Positions 1-6,822 of a stretch of 7,111 nt of DNA are shown piece after piece. Source of the stretch: an uncultured Lachnospiraceae bacterium (GTDB lineage Bacteria > Bacillota > Clostridia > Lachnospirales > Lachnospiraceae); the NCBI GenBank assembly GCA_947068385.1, contig CAMTBF010000181.1, positions 1 through 7,111 of the forward strand, read 5' to 3'. Every line of letters begins with the position of its first letter. Position 1 is the stretch's first letter. Made by a program: the position numbers and the translations under genes. The notes beneath the pieces are model-generated. The model did not search any database and was not told where the DNA came from. It saw only the letters and a list, made by a program, of their open reading frames with translations.

Positions 1-1783
1 TAATCACATTGCTGACGATGATGCATATGGGCTGGAAGAGGATGTATGGCGTCAGCGCAAAGGCGAATCCGCAGAACAGCCTCTTGAAGCTTCCCTCACC
101 GTCGTTGATGGTACACATCAGATAGTTGCAGGCCGTCAGCACCACGAACACGCCCACGATGGACAGCACATCGTTCATGATGGTGTACCTGCCCTCCCGC
201 ACATTGCGCAGCAGGAAGCCGCAGTAGTATTTGTTGATGACATAGACCGCAGTGGTCAATACCAGCAGCGTCCCCGCGGTGATCCAGGAGCTCTTGCCCT
301 CGTAGCGCAGGCCGTAAGCGCCGTCCACGGGATGCTTCATATAGTAGGCCATGTATTTCAGCCTCTGCCAGTAGCCGCTGTTCCTGGGCCGTTCCGTGGC
401 TTTGATTATCGGATTGAAGATGCCCTTTTTCTGGTGCACCTTTTTCAGGATCCAGATCAGGATGCATACCAGCAGGATGATTCCGACAGCGCTGATCAGG
501 TGGTTGCGTAGCCAGGTGTTTCGCACCTCCCAGAAGGAATCGGAGTACACGCTGAAGGCCTTGGACACCCTGGCGTATTTCAGGGCCTGCTCGTAATTCT
601 CCTCCTGGAGGTAGGAGCGGCTCATGGCCTCGTTGGCGTAGTCGAAGAGGCTGTTCATCTCCAGCACCTCCTCCAGCGGCTCCTTACTCTCGGTGTAGCG
701 GCCGTTCTCATAGAGGTTCAGGGCGCTATGCAGGAGGTTGGTGAACTCCGTGGCCTCGAAGACCTGCACCTGTCCCGCGTCGGAATCCAGGATATAGATA
801 TTGTCCCGGGCGTCCACATCGATGGCCTCCACCTTCTTGGACAGGCCGATCCGGAAGCGCCCGTCGTCCCGGCCGCCGAAGACGAAGAGCAGGTCGCCCT
901 CGGAATTGTACTCATAGATATAGCCGTCGGAGGACGCCACGAACACATTGTCATGGTTCCCCACTGCCACCGCCGCCTCCTTGCCGTCATAGGCGTCCGG
1001 CTCGATCAGGTTGGAGCCCGCGATGTTCAGCTTCTTCAAGCTGGTCTGGCCCTCGCCCGGGGTCACCGTGTAGATCAGCCCCTGTTTGTCGATGGCCACG
1101 TTCACCGGGGTGGCAGGCAGGTTGGAAACCATCCTGGCCAGCTGCTCGTCCGTGAACACCGCCTCCTGGATCATGCGCAGCACAGTGACGGAGGCATAGT
1201 TGGTGCCGAAATACCCCAGGAAGGTGCCTCCCTCCGTGGGGGTGAGCTGCACCAGGCCGTTGGAATTGCCCTCGCAGACGATGTACATGTCCCCGCCGGT
1301 ATTCACCACGATCTTGACGGGCTTGAACTCGCCGCTGCCGTAGAGGGGATGGTCGGGCTTGGTGTACACCGCGCCCACCGCGCCTGTGTCATCGAAGACC
1401 ACCACCTTGCCGGAGTGGTCCGCCACGTATACGTCCTTGTTTTCCGTCACGAACACGCCGTAGGGCTCGGAGAGCTCCCCTTCGCCGATGGTCTTCACAT
1501 ACTCCCCCTCTAAGGTGGAGACATAGACCACGCCGGCCCCCGCGTCCGCGATATAGATGTATCCGTCCTCCGTGACCTTTAGGTCCATGGGACTTACCAG
1601 GGAATGGTCCCCGATTTTGCTGAATGTCGATTTCGGTGTATAGGCGGTCTGGGTCTCCGTCACATAACCGTAACCGTCGATGGTATAGGTCTTGTAGGGA
1701 ACCTCCGCCCGGGCCTGCAGGGCAGGCTGCAGGAACAGGAACACGGAAAAGAAAGCCAGCAAATATTTTTTCCACTTCTTCAT
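1..1783 (-). CDS. NHL beta-propeller / TPR-like / YIP1-domain membrane protein (3' end missing)
   Basis: My own translation from ATG 1783 gives 594 open codons to the left edge, with no stop. Residues 1-26 form a signal peptide (MKKWKKYLL, hydrophobic core, cleavage after ARA). Residues about 55-345 contain NHL-like propeller strands: SPMDLKVTEDGYIYIAD, EPYGVFVTENKDVYVAD, VNVAIDKQGLIYTV, DNVFVASSDGYIYEYNSEG and EAIDVDARDNIYILDSD. Residues about 346-415 are helical and TPR-like (ALNLYENGRYTESKEPLEEV, YLQEENYEQALKYARVSKA). A membrane segment at about 428-446 is followed by basic KKVHQKK, placing the propeller outside and the next part inside. Further segments lie near 499-516, 538-557 and 572-592. 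CNYLMCTINDGEGSFKRLF with the following ALTPY resembles the YIP1 domain. Such proteins lie beside large-binding-protein sugar importers in Firmicutes, in my recollection. The role is unknown; a sensor, scaffold or assembly factor for the importer is speculation. The 14-base gap to the permease makes it the last visible cistron. Confidence 0.82.
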   Translation of the reverse strand, partial: MKKWKKYLLAFFSVFLFLQPALQARAEVPYKTYTIDGYGYVTETQTAYTPKSTFSKIGDHSLVSPMDLKVTEDGYIYIADAGAGVVYVSTLEGEYVKTIGEGELSEPYGVFVTENKDVYVADHSGKVVVFDDTGAVGAVYTKPDHPLYGSGEFKPVKIVVNTGGDMYIVCEGNSNGLVQLTPTEGGTFLGYFGTNYASVTVLRMIQEAVFTDEQLARMVSNLPATPVNVAIDKQGLIYTVTPGEGQTSLKKLNIAGSNLIEPDAYDGKEAAVAVGNHDNVFVASSDGYIYEYNSEGDLLFVFGGRDDGRFRIGLSKKVEAIDVDARDNIYILDSDAGQVQVFEATEFTNLLHSALNLYENGRYTESKEPLEEVLEMNSLFDYANEAMSRSYLQEENYEQALKYARVSKAFSVYSDSFWEVRNTWLRNHLISAVGIILLVCILIWILKKVHQKKGIFNPIIKATERPRNSGYWQRLKYMAYYMKHPVDGAYGLRYEGKSSWITAGTLLVLTTAVYVINKYYCGFLLRNVREGRYTIMNDVLSIVGVFVVLTACNYLMCTINDGEGSFKRLFCGFAFALTPYILFQPICIIVSNVI

Positions 1784-1790
1784 GCTCTTT

Positions 1791-1797
1791 CCCTCCC
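1791..1797 (-). promoter_or_regulatory. Ribosome binding site of the NHL/YIP1 gene
   Basis: GGGAGGG on the minus strand, directly after the second permease's TAA and seven bases before the ATG at 1783-1781. It supports that start, which also gives a complete signal peptide. Confidence 0.75.
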
Positions 1798-2670
1798 TTA
1801 CTTGATGCCGGAATGGGCCATGGTGTTCATGACGTTCTTCTGGCAGATGATGAACATCACCAGATTGGGCACGAACATAATCAACGTTGCCGCCGCCGCG
1901 ATTCCCTGCCCGGCCACGGTGTTGTTGGCATTGGCCAGGGTATTCATATAGAAGGCAAGGGTGCGCAGCCCGTCCTCGCTCATGTACAGATTGGAGCTCT
2001 CCACATTGGCCCATACCTGCTGGAAGGACAGGATCGCCGCCGTGGCGATGGCAGGCTTGATCATGGGCAGGATGATCTTGCGGTAGACCACGAAGTCCGT
2101 GGCCCCGTCCATGTAGGCCGCGTCGATCAGGGCGTCCGGGATCTGGTCGATGAACTACTTCACCAGGAACAGGCTCACCGGCATGGCCAGCAGGGGCAGG
2201 ATGTGGGCCAGGTAGTTATTGGTGATGTTCAGCGTATCGATTACAAGATAACGAGGAATCATCACCGCCACCGGCACGAACATCAGGGCCATGTTGTTGA
2301 TCTCCATCAAAGCTTCCTTGCCCCGGAACTTTAGCTTGGAGAGGGCGAAGCCCGCCGTGGTGGACAGGACGATGGACAGCAGCACGTCCGACAAGGTCAC
2401 CACCAGAGAGTTGAACACATAGCGGCTCATGGGGATGCCCGAGGTCTGGGACGCCTTCATCAGCCCCCGGAAATTGTCCAGGGTGGGGTTCACCACGAAG
2501 AACCGGGGCGGGAAGGTGAACAGCTCCGTCATGGGCTTGAAGGCATGGCAGAAGATGAAGATGATCGGCAGCAGCATGAGGATCGCCAGAGGCGTCACCG
2601 CCGCAATCAGTTTAATCTGCCCTTTCTCGAATTTTTTGGGATTGATGTTACTCCCTTTGTATCCAGCCAT
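1798..2670 (-). pseudogene. Sugar ABC importer permease, MalG-like, interrupted by an in-frame amber codon
   Basis: The frame encodes a 290-residue permease, the expected partner of the upstream one, but codon 172 is TAG (2157-2155). The same frame then continues without fault to TAA at 1798-1800. Residues 1-171 carry the N-terminal segment (about 20-42), the periplasmic loop with FTFPPRFFVVNPTLDNF and three further membrane segments, ending LPLLAMPVSLFLVK. After the stop come [20 protein letters not shown], an EAA-type loop, then the last two membrane segments and a C-terminus MAHSGIK typical of MalG-like proteins. The family normally has a glutamine at the interrupted point (K-Q-F-x-D-Q-I-P), so a single C-to-T change (CAG to TAG) explains it. 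No frame shift or deletion is seen. The first fragment lacks the ATPase-docking loop, and the second has no ribosome binding site before its ATG at 2112. As read, the gene should be non-functional. Sequencing error, recent mutation or suppressor readthrough remain possible. Confidence 0.88.
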
Positions 2671-2677
2671 TTCTCAA

Positions 2678-2685
2678 TCCCCCTT
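2678..2685 (-). promoter_or_regulatory. Ribosome binding site of the second permease
   Basis: AAGGGGGA on the minus strand, immediately after the TGA of the first permease and seven bases before the ATG at 2670-2668. It supports that start and short-range coupling between the two permease genes. Confidence 0.7.
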
Positions 2686-3618
2686 TCAGTCTTTCTCGGC
2701 GAACAGCTTCTTCGCCATGGTGGAGAAGAGCCATACGATCAACAGCAGCACCACCGATACGGCCGCGGCATAGCCCATCTCGTAGCGGATGAAGCCGTAG
2801 TCCTCGATGTGGTTCACGATCAGCTGGGCGCTGTAGCCCGGTGTGGGGTTGGTCCCTGTCAGGGCCACGCCGATGGCGCCGTTGGCGAAGGTGTTCACCA
2901 CTGCCATCACCGCGCCGAAGAGCATCTGGGGCTTCATGGTGGGGACGGTGATGTAGATCATCTCCTGGAAGCGGTTCTTGATGCCGTCGATGGCCCCCGC
3001 CTCATAGAGCTCCTCGTCCGCGTTGAGGATGCCCGCCATCATGGCCAGGAACCCTACGCCCATGCTGGACCACAGGGCCACGATGATGACGATGGGCAGC
3101 AGGTACCTGGCGTCCACCAGCCAGACGATGGGCTCCGTGATTATCCCCAGCTTCATCAGGATGCTGTTTAAGTACCCTGTCTGGTCGCCGGTGAAGATGA
3201 TCTTCCACAGCACGGTCATGGCCACACCGCTGGTCATGCTGGGGGAGTAGAAGATCAGCGCCAGGATCGTCCTGGGCACCTTGGAGATCTGGGCCAGGAT
3301 CCAGGCCAGGAAGAAGGAGAGCACATAGCCTCCCACGCCTACGATCAGCACGTACACCACGGTGTTGGGCAGCACATACTGCATGAAGATCTCGTCCTGG
3401 GTGATCAGGTTGATGTAGTTCATGAATCCCACGAAATCCGGGAATTCAATGGTGTTGAAGTTCGTAAAGGAAAGCGCTATGGCAATCACCATGGGGATGA
3501 TGATGAATACGGCGAACAAAAGCAGGTAGGGCGACAGGAACCATTTCGCCGCCGGGTTGGCGTTCTCGCGCTTGCCGATGCTGTTCTTTTTTGCTTTTTT
3601 CACTTCCGCTGCGCTCAT
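2686..3618 (-). CDS. Sugar ABC importer permease, MalF/UgpA/LplB-like
   Basis: A 310-residue inner-membrane permease, one half of the transmembrane channel of a CUT1-type carbohydrate importer. After a basic cytoplasmic N-terminus there are about six hydrophobic segments (roughly 31-50, 87-110, 118-138, 171-195, 231-250 and 282-302). The EAA loop that docks the ATPase is seen as EAGAIDG at 206-212 with the conserved P226 (ITVPTMKP). Length and topology are normal for the family. The ATG overlaps the binding-protein stop as ATGA (3618-3615), and a strong ribosome binding site precedes it. The stop is TGA at 2686-2688, 15 bases before the second permease. The sequence is intact with no sign of damage. 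The substrate cannot be read from the sequence; the gene order binding protein, permease, permease is the classical CUT1 order. Confidence 0.93.
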   Translation of the reverse strand: MSAAEVKKAKKNSIGKRENANPAAKWFLSPYLLLFAVFIIIPMVIAIALSFTNFNTIEFPDFVGFMNYINLITQDEIFMQYVLPNTVVYVLIVGVGGYVLSFFLAWILAQISKVPRTILALIFYSPSMTSGVAMTVLWKIIFTGDQTGYLNSILMKLGIITEPIVWLVDARYLLPIVIIVALWSSMGVGFLAMMAGILNADEELYEAGAIDGIKNRFQEMIYITVPTMKPQMLFGAVMAVVNTFANGAIGVALTGTNPTPGYSAQLIVNHIEDYGFIRYEMGYAAAVSVVLLLIVWLFSTMAKKLFAEKD

Positions 3619-6600
3619 TTGCCCTCACCTCCTTTTTCCTCTTCCACGGAATGCTCTTCTTCCACGGAATGCTCTTCTTCCGTGGTATGCTCCTCTTCCG
3701 TCTTGCCCAGGATCTCCCGCACCCGTTCCAGGGTGGGAACCTCGTAAGGCGTGATCACGTTGCCGTTTGCGTCATTGTAGCCGAACTCCTCCAGCTTGCG
3801 CTCCGTCTCCCGGTCGATTCGCTTCACCGCGTTGTCCAGGGTGCGGCGCAGGTTCTTGCCGTCTACCACTACAGAGTTGTAAGCATTGGATATCTCCCGC
3901 TCTACCATGTAGGATCCGGGCAGCCTGGGGGATTCGTTGATCCACTCCGCCTGGGCCAGGATGGTCTCCTTGTCCCTGGTCTTCCAGGGCAGCATGGAGA
4001 AGGCTTCTTTGTTGGCCGTATTCCACAGGAAGGAGCTTCCGTAGGTAATCTGCACGGTCTGGCCGAAGGCCGCCTGCACTTCCGCGGAGGACCACCACTT
4101 CATGAACTCCCAGGCCTGGGCCTCCCGCTCCGGATTGGAAGTGAACATCACCGTGCTCTCCGCTCCTCCCGAGGAGTACCGCAGTATCTCCCCGTCCTCG
4201 GCCACCGTGCCGGGCACCATGTGAATCTCCCAGCTGTTGGCGATCTCCGGCGCGGCGTTCAGGAGCAGGTTGTACACCGAATAGTCCGCGATTCCGATGG
4301 GCATGGAGCCGTTGCGGAAGTGCTGGTAGAAATTCGGTATGTCCTTGGGCAGGTTATAGATGGTGAAAAGCTCCGTCAGCTCCTTGAAGCCTGCCACGGA
4401 TTCCTCGCTGGTCAGGTTGGAATCCCCTGCGAACTGGGTGTAGAGGGAGCCGCCGTTCTGCAGGATCAATGGCGTGGTGCCGTGGAAGTTGCGCATGGCC
4501 AGCATGCCCGCCGTGGGGTAATAGAAGTTCATGCCCCGCATCTGCAGGGAAGGGAGAAGGTTCTTCACATCCTGCAGGGTGTCCGGGGCCTCCAGGCCCA
4601 GCTTGTCGAAGATGTCCGTCCGCACGTACAACACCCAGAAGTTCATGGTCTCCGGCAAAGCGAAGATGCCGTCCCCGATGGTGGCGGGCACCAGCAGGCC
4701 CTCCTCGAACCTATCCGCCACCTCCACGAAATCCTCAAATTCCGTCAGATCCTTGACGGCTCCCCGGATGCCCAGCTCGAAGGGAACCGCGTAGTTGATG
4801 CCCGTGGCGATGTCCGGCGCGTCCCCGGAGGCGTTGGCCAGGATCAGTTTGTTCTGGTCCGGCATCAGCGCCAGGTCCACCTGGATGCCGGTCTGGGCCG
4901 TGAAATCCTCGTCGATCATCTTCTGCATGATCTCCAGGTACTGCCTGGAGCGGTTCACCCACACCTGGATGTGGGAGGGGTCGTTGTTGCTGGTCGAATA
5001 GGCCTGGGACGTGAAGGACGTGACGAAGCGCTTGGCGCTGGCGGCTATGGAAGTAAAGAAGCCCGCGTTCTTCGGCAGCTTCGCGCCCTCCTGGTACAGG
5101 TAGATCCTATCGATGCCCAGCTCGTTCTTGTTCAGGCTGTCGATCAGGTTGGCCAGGAACTGGTTCACGGAGTTGGTGCTGGTGGTCAGCTCCGCCACCC
5201 GGTAGGCCAGGTCGTCCGGCTCCGAGGCCAGGCTGCGCAGCTGCTCTGCGGCCACCGTCGCCGAGGAGAAGGCTCCGATCTTCTTCACCCCGGGATTGTA
5301 GACCCTCATGCTCTCGCAGAGTTCGTCCAGGGTGTCGGCATAGCCCTCCAGGCGGTCGATCGCGTCCGGTATGTACTTTTCGATATCCAGATCCCTGTAC
5401 TTATCCTTGTTGTTGCCTGCCACCTTGGTGATCTCCAGGTTCAGGTTGTTGACGCCGCTCATAATCTTGTCAACGCCCTCCAGCACAGGGCGGATCGGAT
5501 CCGCTGATAGAATGAAGGAAATGGTATGGAGGCCCGCGTCCAGATCCAGGCTCAGATAATTGCCCTCGGCATCCGCAAAGGTCTCGGTGCGGTAGCTCTT
5601 CCCATAATCCAGCCCGTAGTTGCGAAACGCGCTGCTGGGGATCTGTCCGTCCACCTCCACATTGAGAAAGACAGGGAAGTCAGCCTTCTCGCTCTGCTTG
5701 TAGTTCAGAGCCAGATAATAGGTTCCGGCCTCCTCCACCTGGAATTCGTATGTGATTTTCTGTCCCGCGTCCTTGAAGGAAGCGTTGTCGATGGTGTTGA
5801 GGGCCTTTGTCTCCACCTCATAGGGATCCAGGTCCACGTCCAGCTCACAGGCAGCACGGATGGAGGAGGCGTTCCTCTCGGTCATGGCCTCCGCCTGAAT
5901 CTGTATGAGGTTCGCGCCCTCAGCCTTCTTCGAGCCGGTGTACTCCGGGATGGAGGGCTCGCTGTTCAGATAGATGTTCCCCAGGAGCATGGTGCCCTCG
6001 ATCATGGCGATCTCCAGCTCGTTCTCCCCCTTGGCAAGCTCGATGGCCAGGGGCTGGGAATGGCGGTAGCTGGCATCGGAGACGTATTTGTTCTCCCACT
6101 TCACTACCTTGTCCGGCACGGGCACGATCTGGTTGCCGTACCTGTCAAAGGAGGGCGTCCCCGGATCCCTCCAGGCCGCCTCGAACTCCAGGTCGCGCAG
6201 CTCGTAGAACTGGTACTCGCCGTTGACCTTCATGGACAGCTCCAACGGGAGCACGCTGCTCCCCGCGTCCAGATAGTCCAGGCTGATGTAGTAGCGCGCG
6301 GTCTCGGGAGCATCCACGGTCACGATGCCGCTGTCATGGATCTCCAGCTTCACCGCCTGCCCGGTGCCCCCCCTAAGGCCGTATTCGTCAGGAACAAGCT
6401 CCGTACCGCTCAAGCCCCGGAAATGCTCCGCCGCCGGGATGCAGATCTGCTCGCCCTGATAGTAAGGGCTGTCCTGGCTCTGGCTGACCACGGTATAGTT
6501 CCTGTCGTACATGTCGTTGGAAAAGTCGTCCGTGATGTAATTGGATGCCGTCTCCCCATTGACCACGCCGTCCGCCAGGGCCTTGTCAGTCGCCCCTTCT

Positions 6601-6758
6601 TCGGCACAGACGCTGAGGCTTCCGGCCGCCATGACCCCTGCCATGGTCCAGGCCAGCATTCTGCGGAATGTCCTGTTTCCGCGGAACGCTTCTCTTCCTT
6701 GGAAAACCTTGCTTCCATGGAATGTCCCGCTTCCGTGCCTTCCCTTTCTTGGATACAT
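3615..6758 (-). CDS. Giant extracellular solute-binding protein of a CUT1-type sugar ABC importer
   Basis: A 1047-residue exported binding protein that would capture an oligosaccharide outside the membrane and hand it to the permeases encoded downstream. Residues 1-33 are a long basic region built from hexapeptide repeats. Residues 34-52 are a hydrophobic signal segment ending in a plausible signal-peptidase-I site (VCA before EEG). The cysteine context LSVC has V where a lipobox normally has G, A or S, so lipid anchoring is doubtful. Residues about 75-270 and 280-445 look like two beta-sandwich, carbohydrate-binding-like domains ([11 protein letters not shown] is typical of such strands). 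Residues about 450-590 are mostly helical. From about 596 to 1010 the protein matches family 1 extracellular binding proteins: [32 protein letters not shown], the [15 protein letters not shown] segment and a [17 protein letters not shown]-lobe. The tail from 1021 is EEEHSV repeats. Family members are usually 400-450 residues; long versions with N-terminal sandwich domains occur in Firmicutes. The ligand is not readable from sequence; arabino-oligosaccharide is suggested only by the GH43 neighbour. Confidence 0.88.
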   Translation of the reverse strand: MYPRKGRHGSGTFHGSKVFQGREAFRGNRTFRRMLAWTMAGVMAAGSLSVCAEEGATDKALADGVVNGETASNYITDDFSNDMYDRNYTVVSQSQDSPYYQGEQICIPAAEHFRGLSGTELVPDEYGLRGGTGQAVKLEIHDSGIVTVDAPETARYYISLDYLDAGSSVLPLELSMKVNGEYQFYELRDLEFEAAWRDPGTPSFDRYGNQIVPVPDKVVKWENKYVSDASYRHSQPLAIELAKGENELEIAMIEGTMLLGNIYLNSEPSIPEYTGSKKAEGANLIQIQAEAMTERNASSIRAACELDVDLDPYEVETKALNTIDNASFKDAGQKITYEFQVEEAGTYYLALNYKQSEKADFPVFLNVEVDGQIPSSAFRNYGLDYGKSYRTETFADAEGNYLSLDLDAGLHTISFILSADPIRPVLEGVDKIMSGVNNLNLEITKVAGNNKDKYRDLDIEKYIPDAIDRLEGYADTLDELCESMRVYNPGVKKIGAFSSATVAAEQLRSLASEPDDLAYRVAELTTSTNSVNQFLANLIDSLNKNELGIDRIYLYQEGAKLPKNAGFFTSIAASAKRFVTSFTSQAYSTSNNDPSHIQVWVNRSRQYLEIMQKMIDEDFTAQTGIQVDLALMPDQNKLILANASGDAPDIATGINYAVPFELGIRGAVKDLTEFEDFVEVADRFEEGLLVPATIGDGIFALPETMNFWVLYVRTDIFDKLGLEAPDTLQDVKNLLPSLQMRGMNFYYPTAGMLAMRNFHGTTPLILQNGGSLYTQFAGDSNLTSEESVAGFKELTELFTIYNLPKDIPNFYQHFRNGSMPIGIADYSVYNLLLNAAPEIANSWEIHMVPGTVAEDGEILRYSSGGAESTVMFTSNPEREAQAWEFMKWWSSAEVQAAFGQTVQITYGSSFLWNTANKEAFSMLPWKTRDKETILAQAEWINESPRLPGSYMVEREISNAYNSVVVDGKNLRRTLDNAVKRIDRETERKLEEFGYNDANGNVITPYEVPTLERVREILGKTEEEHTTEEEHSVEEEHSVEEEKGGEGK
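3625..3633 (-). promoter_or_regulatory. Strong ribosome binding site of the first permease, inside the binding-protein gene
   Basis: The minus strand reads AGGAGGTGA at 3633-3625, a near-perfect Shine-Dalgarno sequence placed inside the last codons of the binding protein (those for KGGEG). AGGAGG ends nine bases before the ATG of the first permease. The repeat array of the binding protein lies eight bases upstream of it. Together with the ATGA overlap, this indicates translational coupling. Confidence 0.85.
3642..3707. repeat. 3' array: about 3.5 18-bp tandem repeats with TTCC-AC-GGAA core
   Basis: Units begin at 3642, 3660, 3678 and 3696 on the plus strand. The first two are identical (TTCCACGGAATGCTCTTC). 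The third differs at a few positions (TTCCGTGGTATGCTCCTC), and the fourth keeps TTCCGTCTTGC before decaying into unique sequence. On the minus strand they encode [18 protein letters not shown] and EEE at the end of the binding protein. The identity of two units suggests recent duplication. The core and length match the 5' array of the same gene, but codons start one base further into the core here. Confidence 0.9.
6659..6748. repeat. 5' array: five 18-bp tandem repeats with TTCC-NN-GGAA core
   Basis: Five consecutive 18-bp units begin at 6659, 6677, 6695, 6713 and 6731 on the plus strand. Their first ten bases are TTCTGCGGAA, TTCCGCGGAA, TTCCTTGGAA, TTCCATGGAA and the degenerate TTCCGTGCCT. 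Units 2-4 have perfect 10-bp palindromic cores. The remaining eight bases are looser, roughly TG-C-CC-T-C like. The array lies inside codons 4-34 of the binding protein and encodes, on the minus strand, hexapeptides [24 protein letters not shown] and FRR. The unit length is a multiple of three, so copy-number change would not shift the frame. The same repeat family recurs at the 3' end of this gene. Confidence 0.85.
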
Positions 6759-6770
6759 ACCTCCACCTTC
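6759..6770 (-). promoter_or_regulatory. Unusually close ribosome binding site of the binding-protein gene
   Basis: On the minus strand the bases before the ATG at 6758 read GAAGGTGGAGGT directly followed by ATG. GGAGGT ends against the start codon, which is too close for normal spacing. The upstream AAGG(T)GG gives an imperfect Shine-Dalgarno match with about four bases of spacing. No other ATG, GTG or TTG in frame lies just downstream. The next methionine (codon 34, 6657-6659) has only a weak AGGA at about 11 bases and would lose all basic residues of the signal peptide. These points favour the 6758 start. Confidence 0.55.
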
Positions 6771-6776
6771 TTTCCA

Positions 6777-6800
6777 GCGGCCGTCCCTTTCTCCGGCCGC
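6777..6800. other. GC-rich intergenic hairpin (possible terminator on the plus strand)
   Basis: Perfect 7-bp inverted repeat: GCGGCCG at 6777-6783 and CGGCCGC at 6794-6800, separated by a 10-base loop. It lies between the GH43 stop and the binding-protein start. Read on the plus strand it is followed by C and five Ts (6801-6806), the shape of a weak intrinsic terminator against antisense transcription. Read on the minus strand, the direction of the genes, it has an A-run before it and no U-run after it, so it should not terminate the operon. It may instead act as an mRNA-stability or processing hairpin that sets the level of the binding-protein message relative to GH43. The function is inferred; the structure is directly visible. 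Confidence 0.6.
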
Positions 6801-6822
6801 CTTTTTATGCTGAAACTATTAT

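Noticed and set aside
728..1513. Plus-strand open frame of 261 codons
   Set aside because: Antisense to the NHL propeller region, whose minus-strand frame is open over nearly 1.8 kb and has signal peptide, repeats and membrane segments.
1798..2112. Independent small 104-residue membrane protein starting at the ATG at 2112
   Set aside because: It starts in the middle of the permease EAA loop, has no ribosome binding site, and is in exact frame with the upstream fragment, so it is the tail of the broken permease.
2155..2157. UAG recoded as glutamine genome-wide
   Set aside because: The GH43 gene in the same window ends with TAG exactly at its natural C-terminus (after VWGSGYTAQ), so UAG appears to be an ordinary stop here. 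A dedicated suppressor is still possible.
3642..3707. CRISPR array
   Set aside because: The units are directly adjacent 18-bp repeats without unique spacers and lie in frame within a coding region.
3591..5507. Long plus-strand open frame (638 codons) antisense to the binding protein
   Set aside because: It is a shadow of GC-rich codon usage on the opposite strand. The minus-strand protein has clear domain content, while this one reads as histidine-, glycine- and valine-rich low-sense protein with no recognisable motif.
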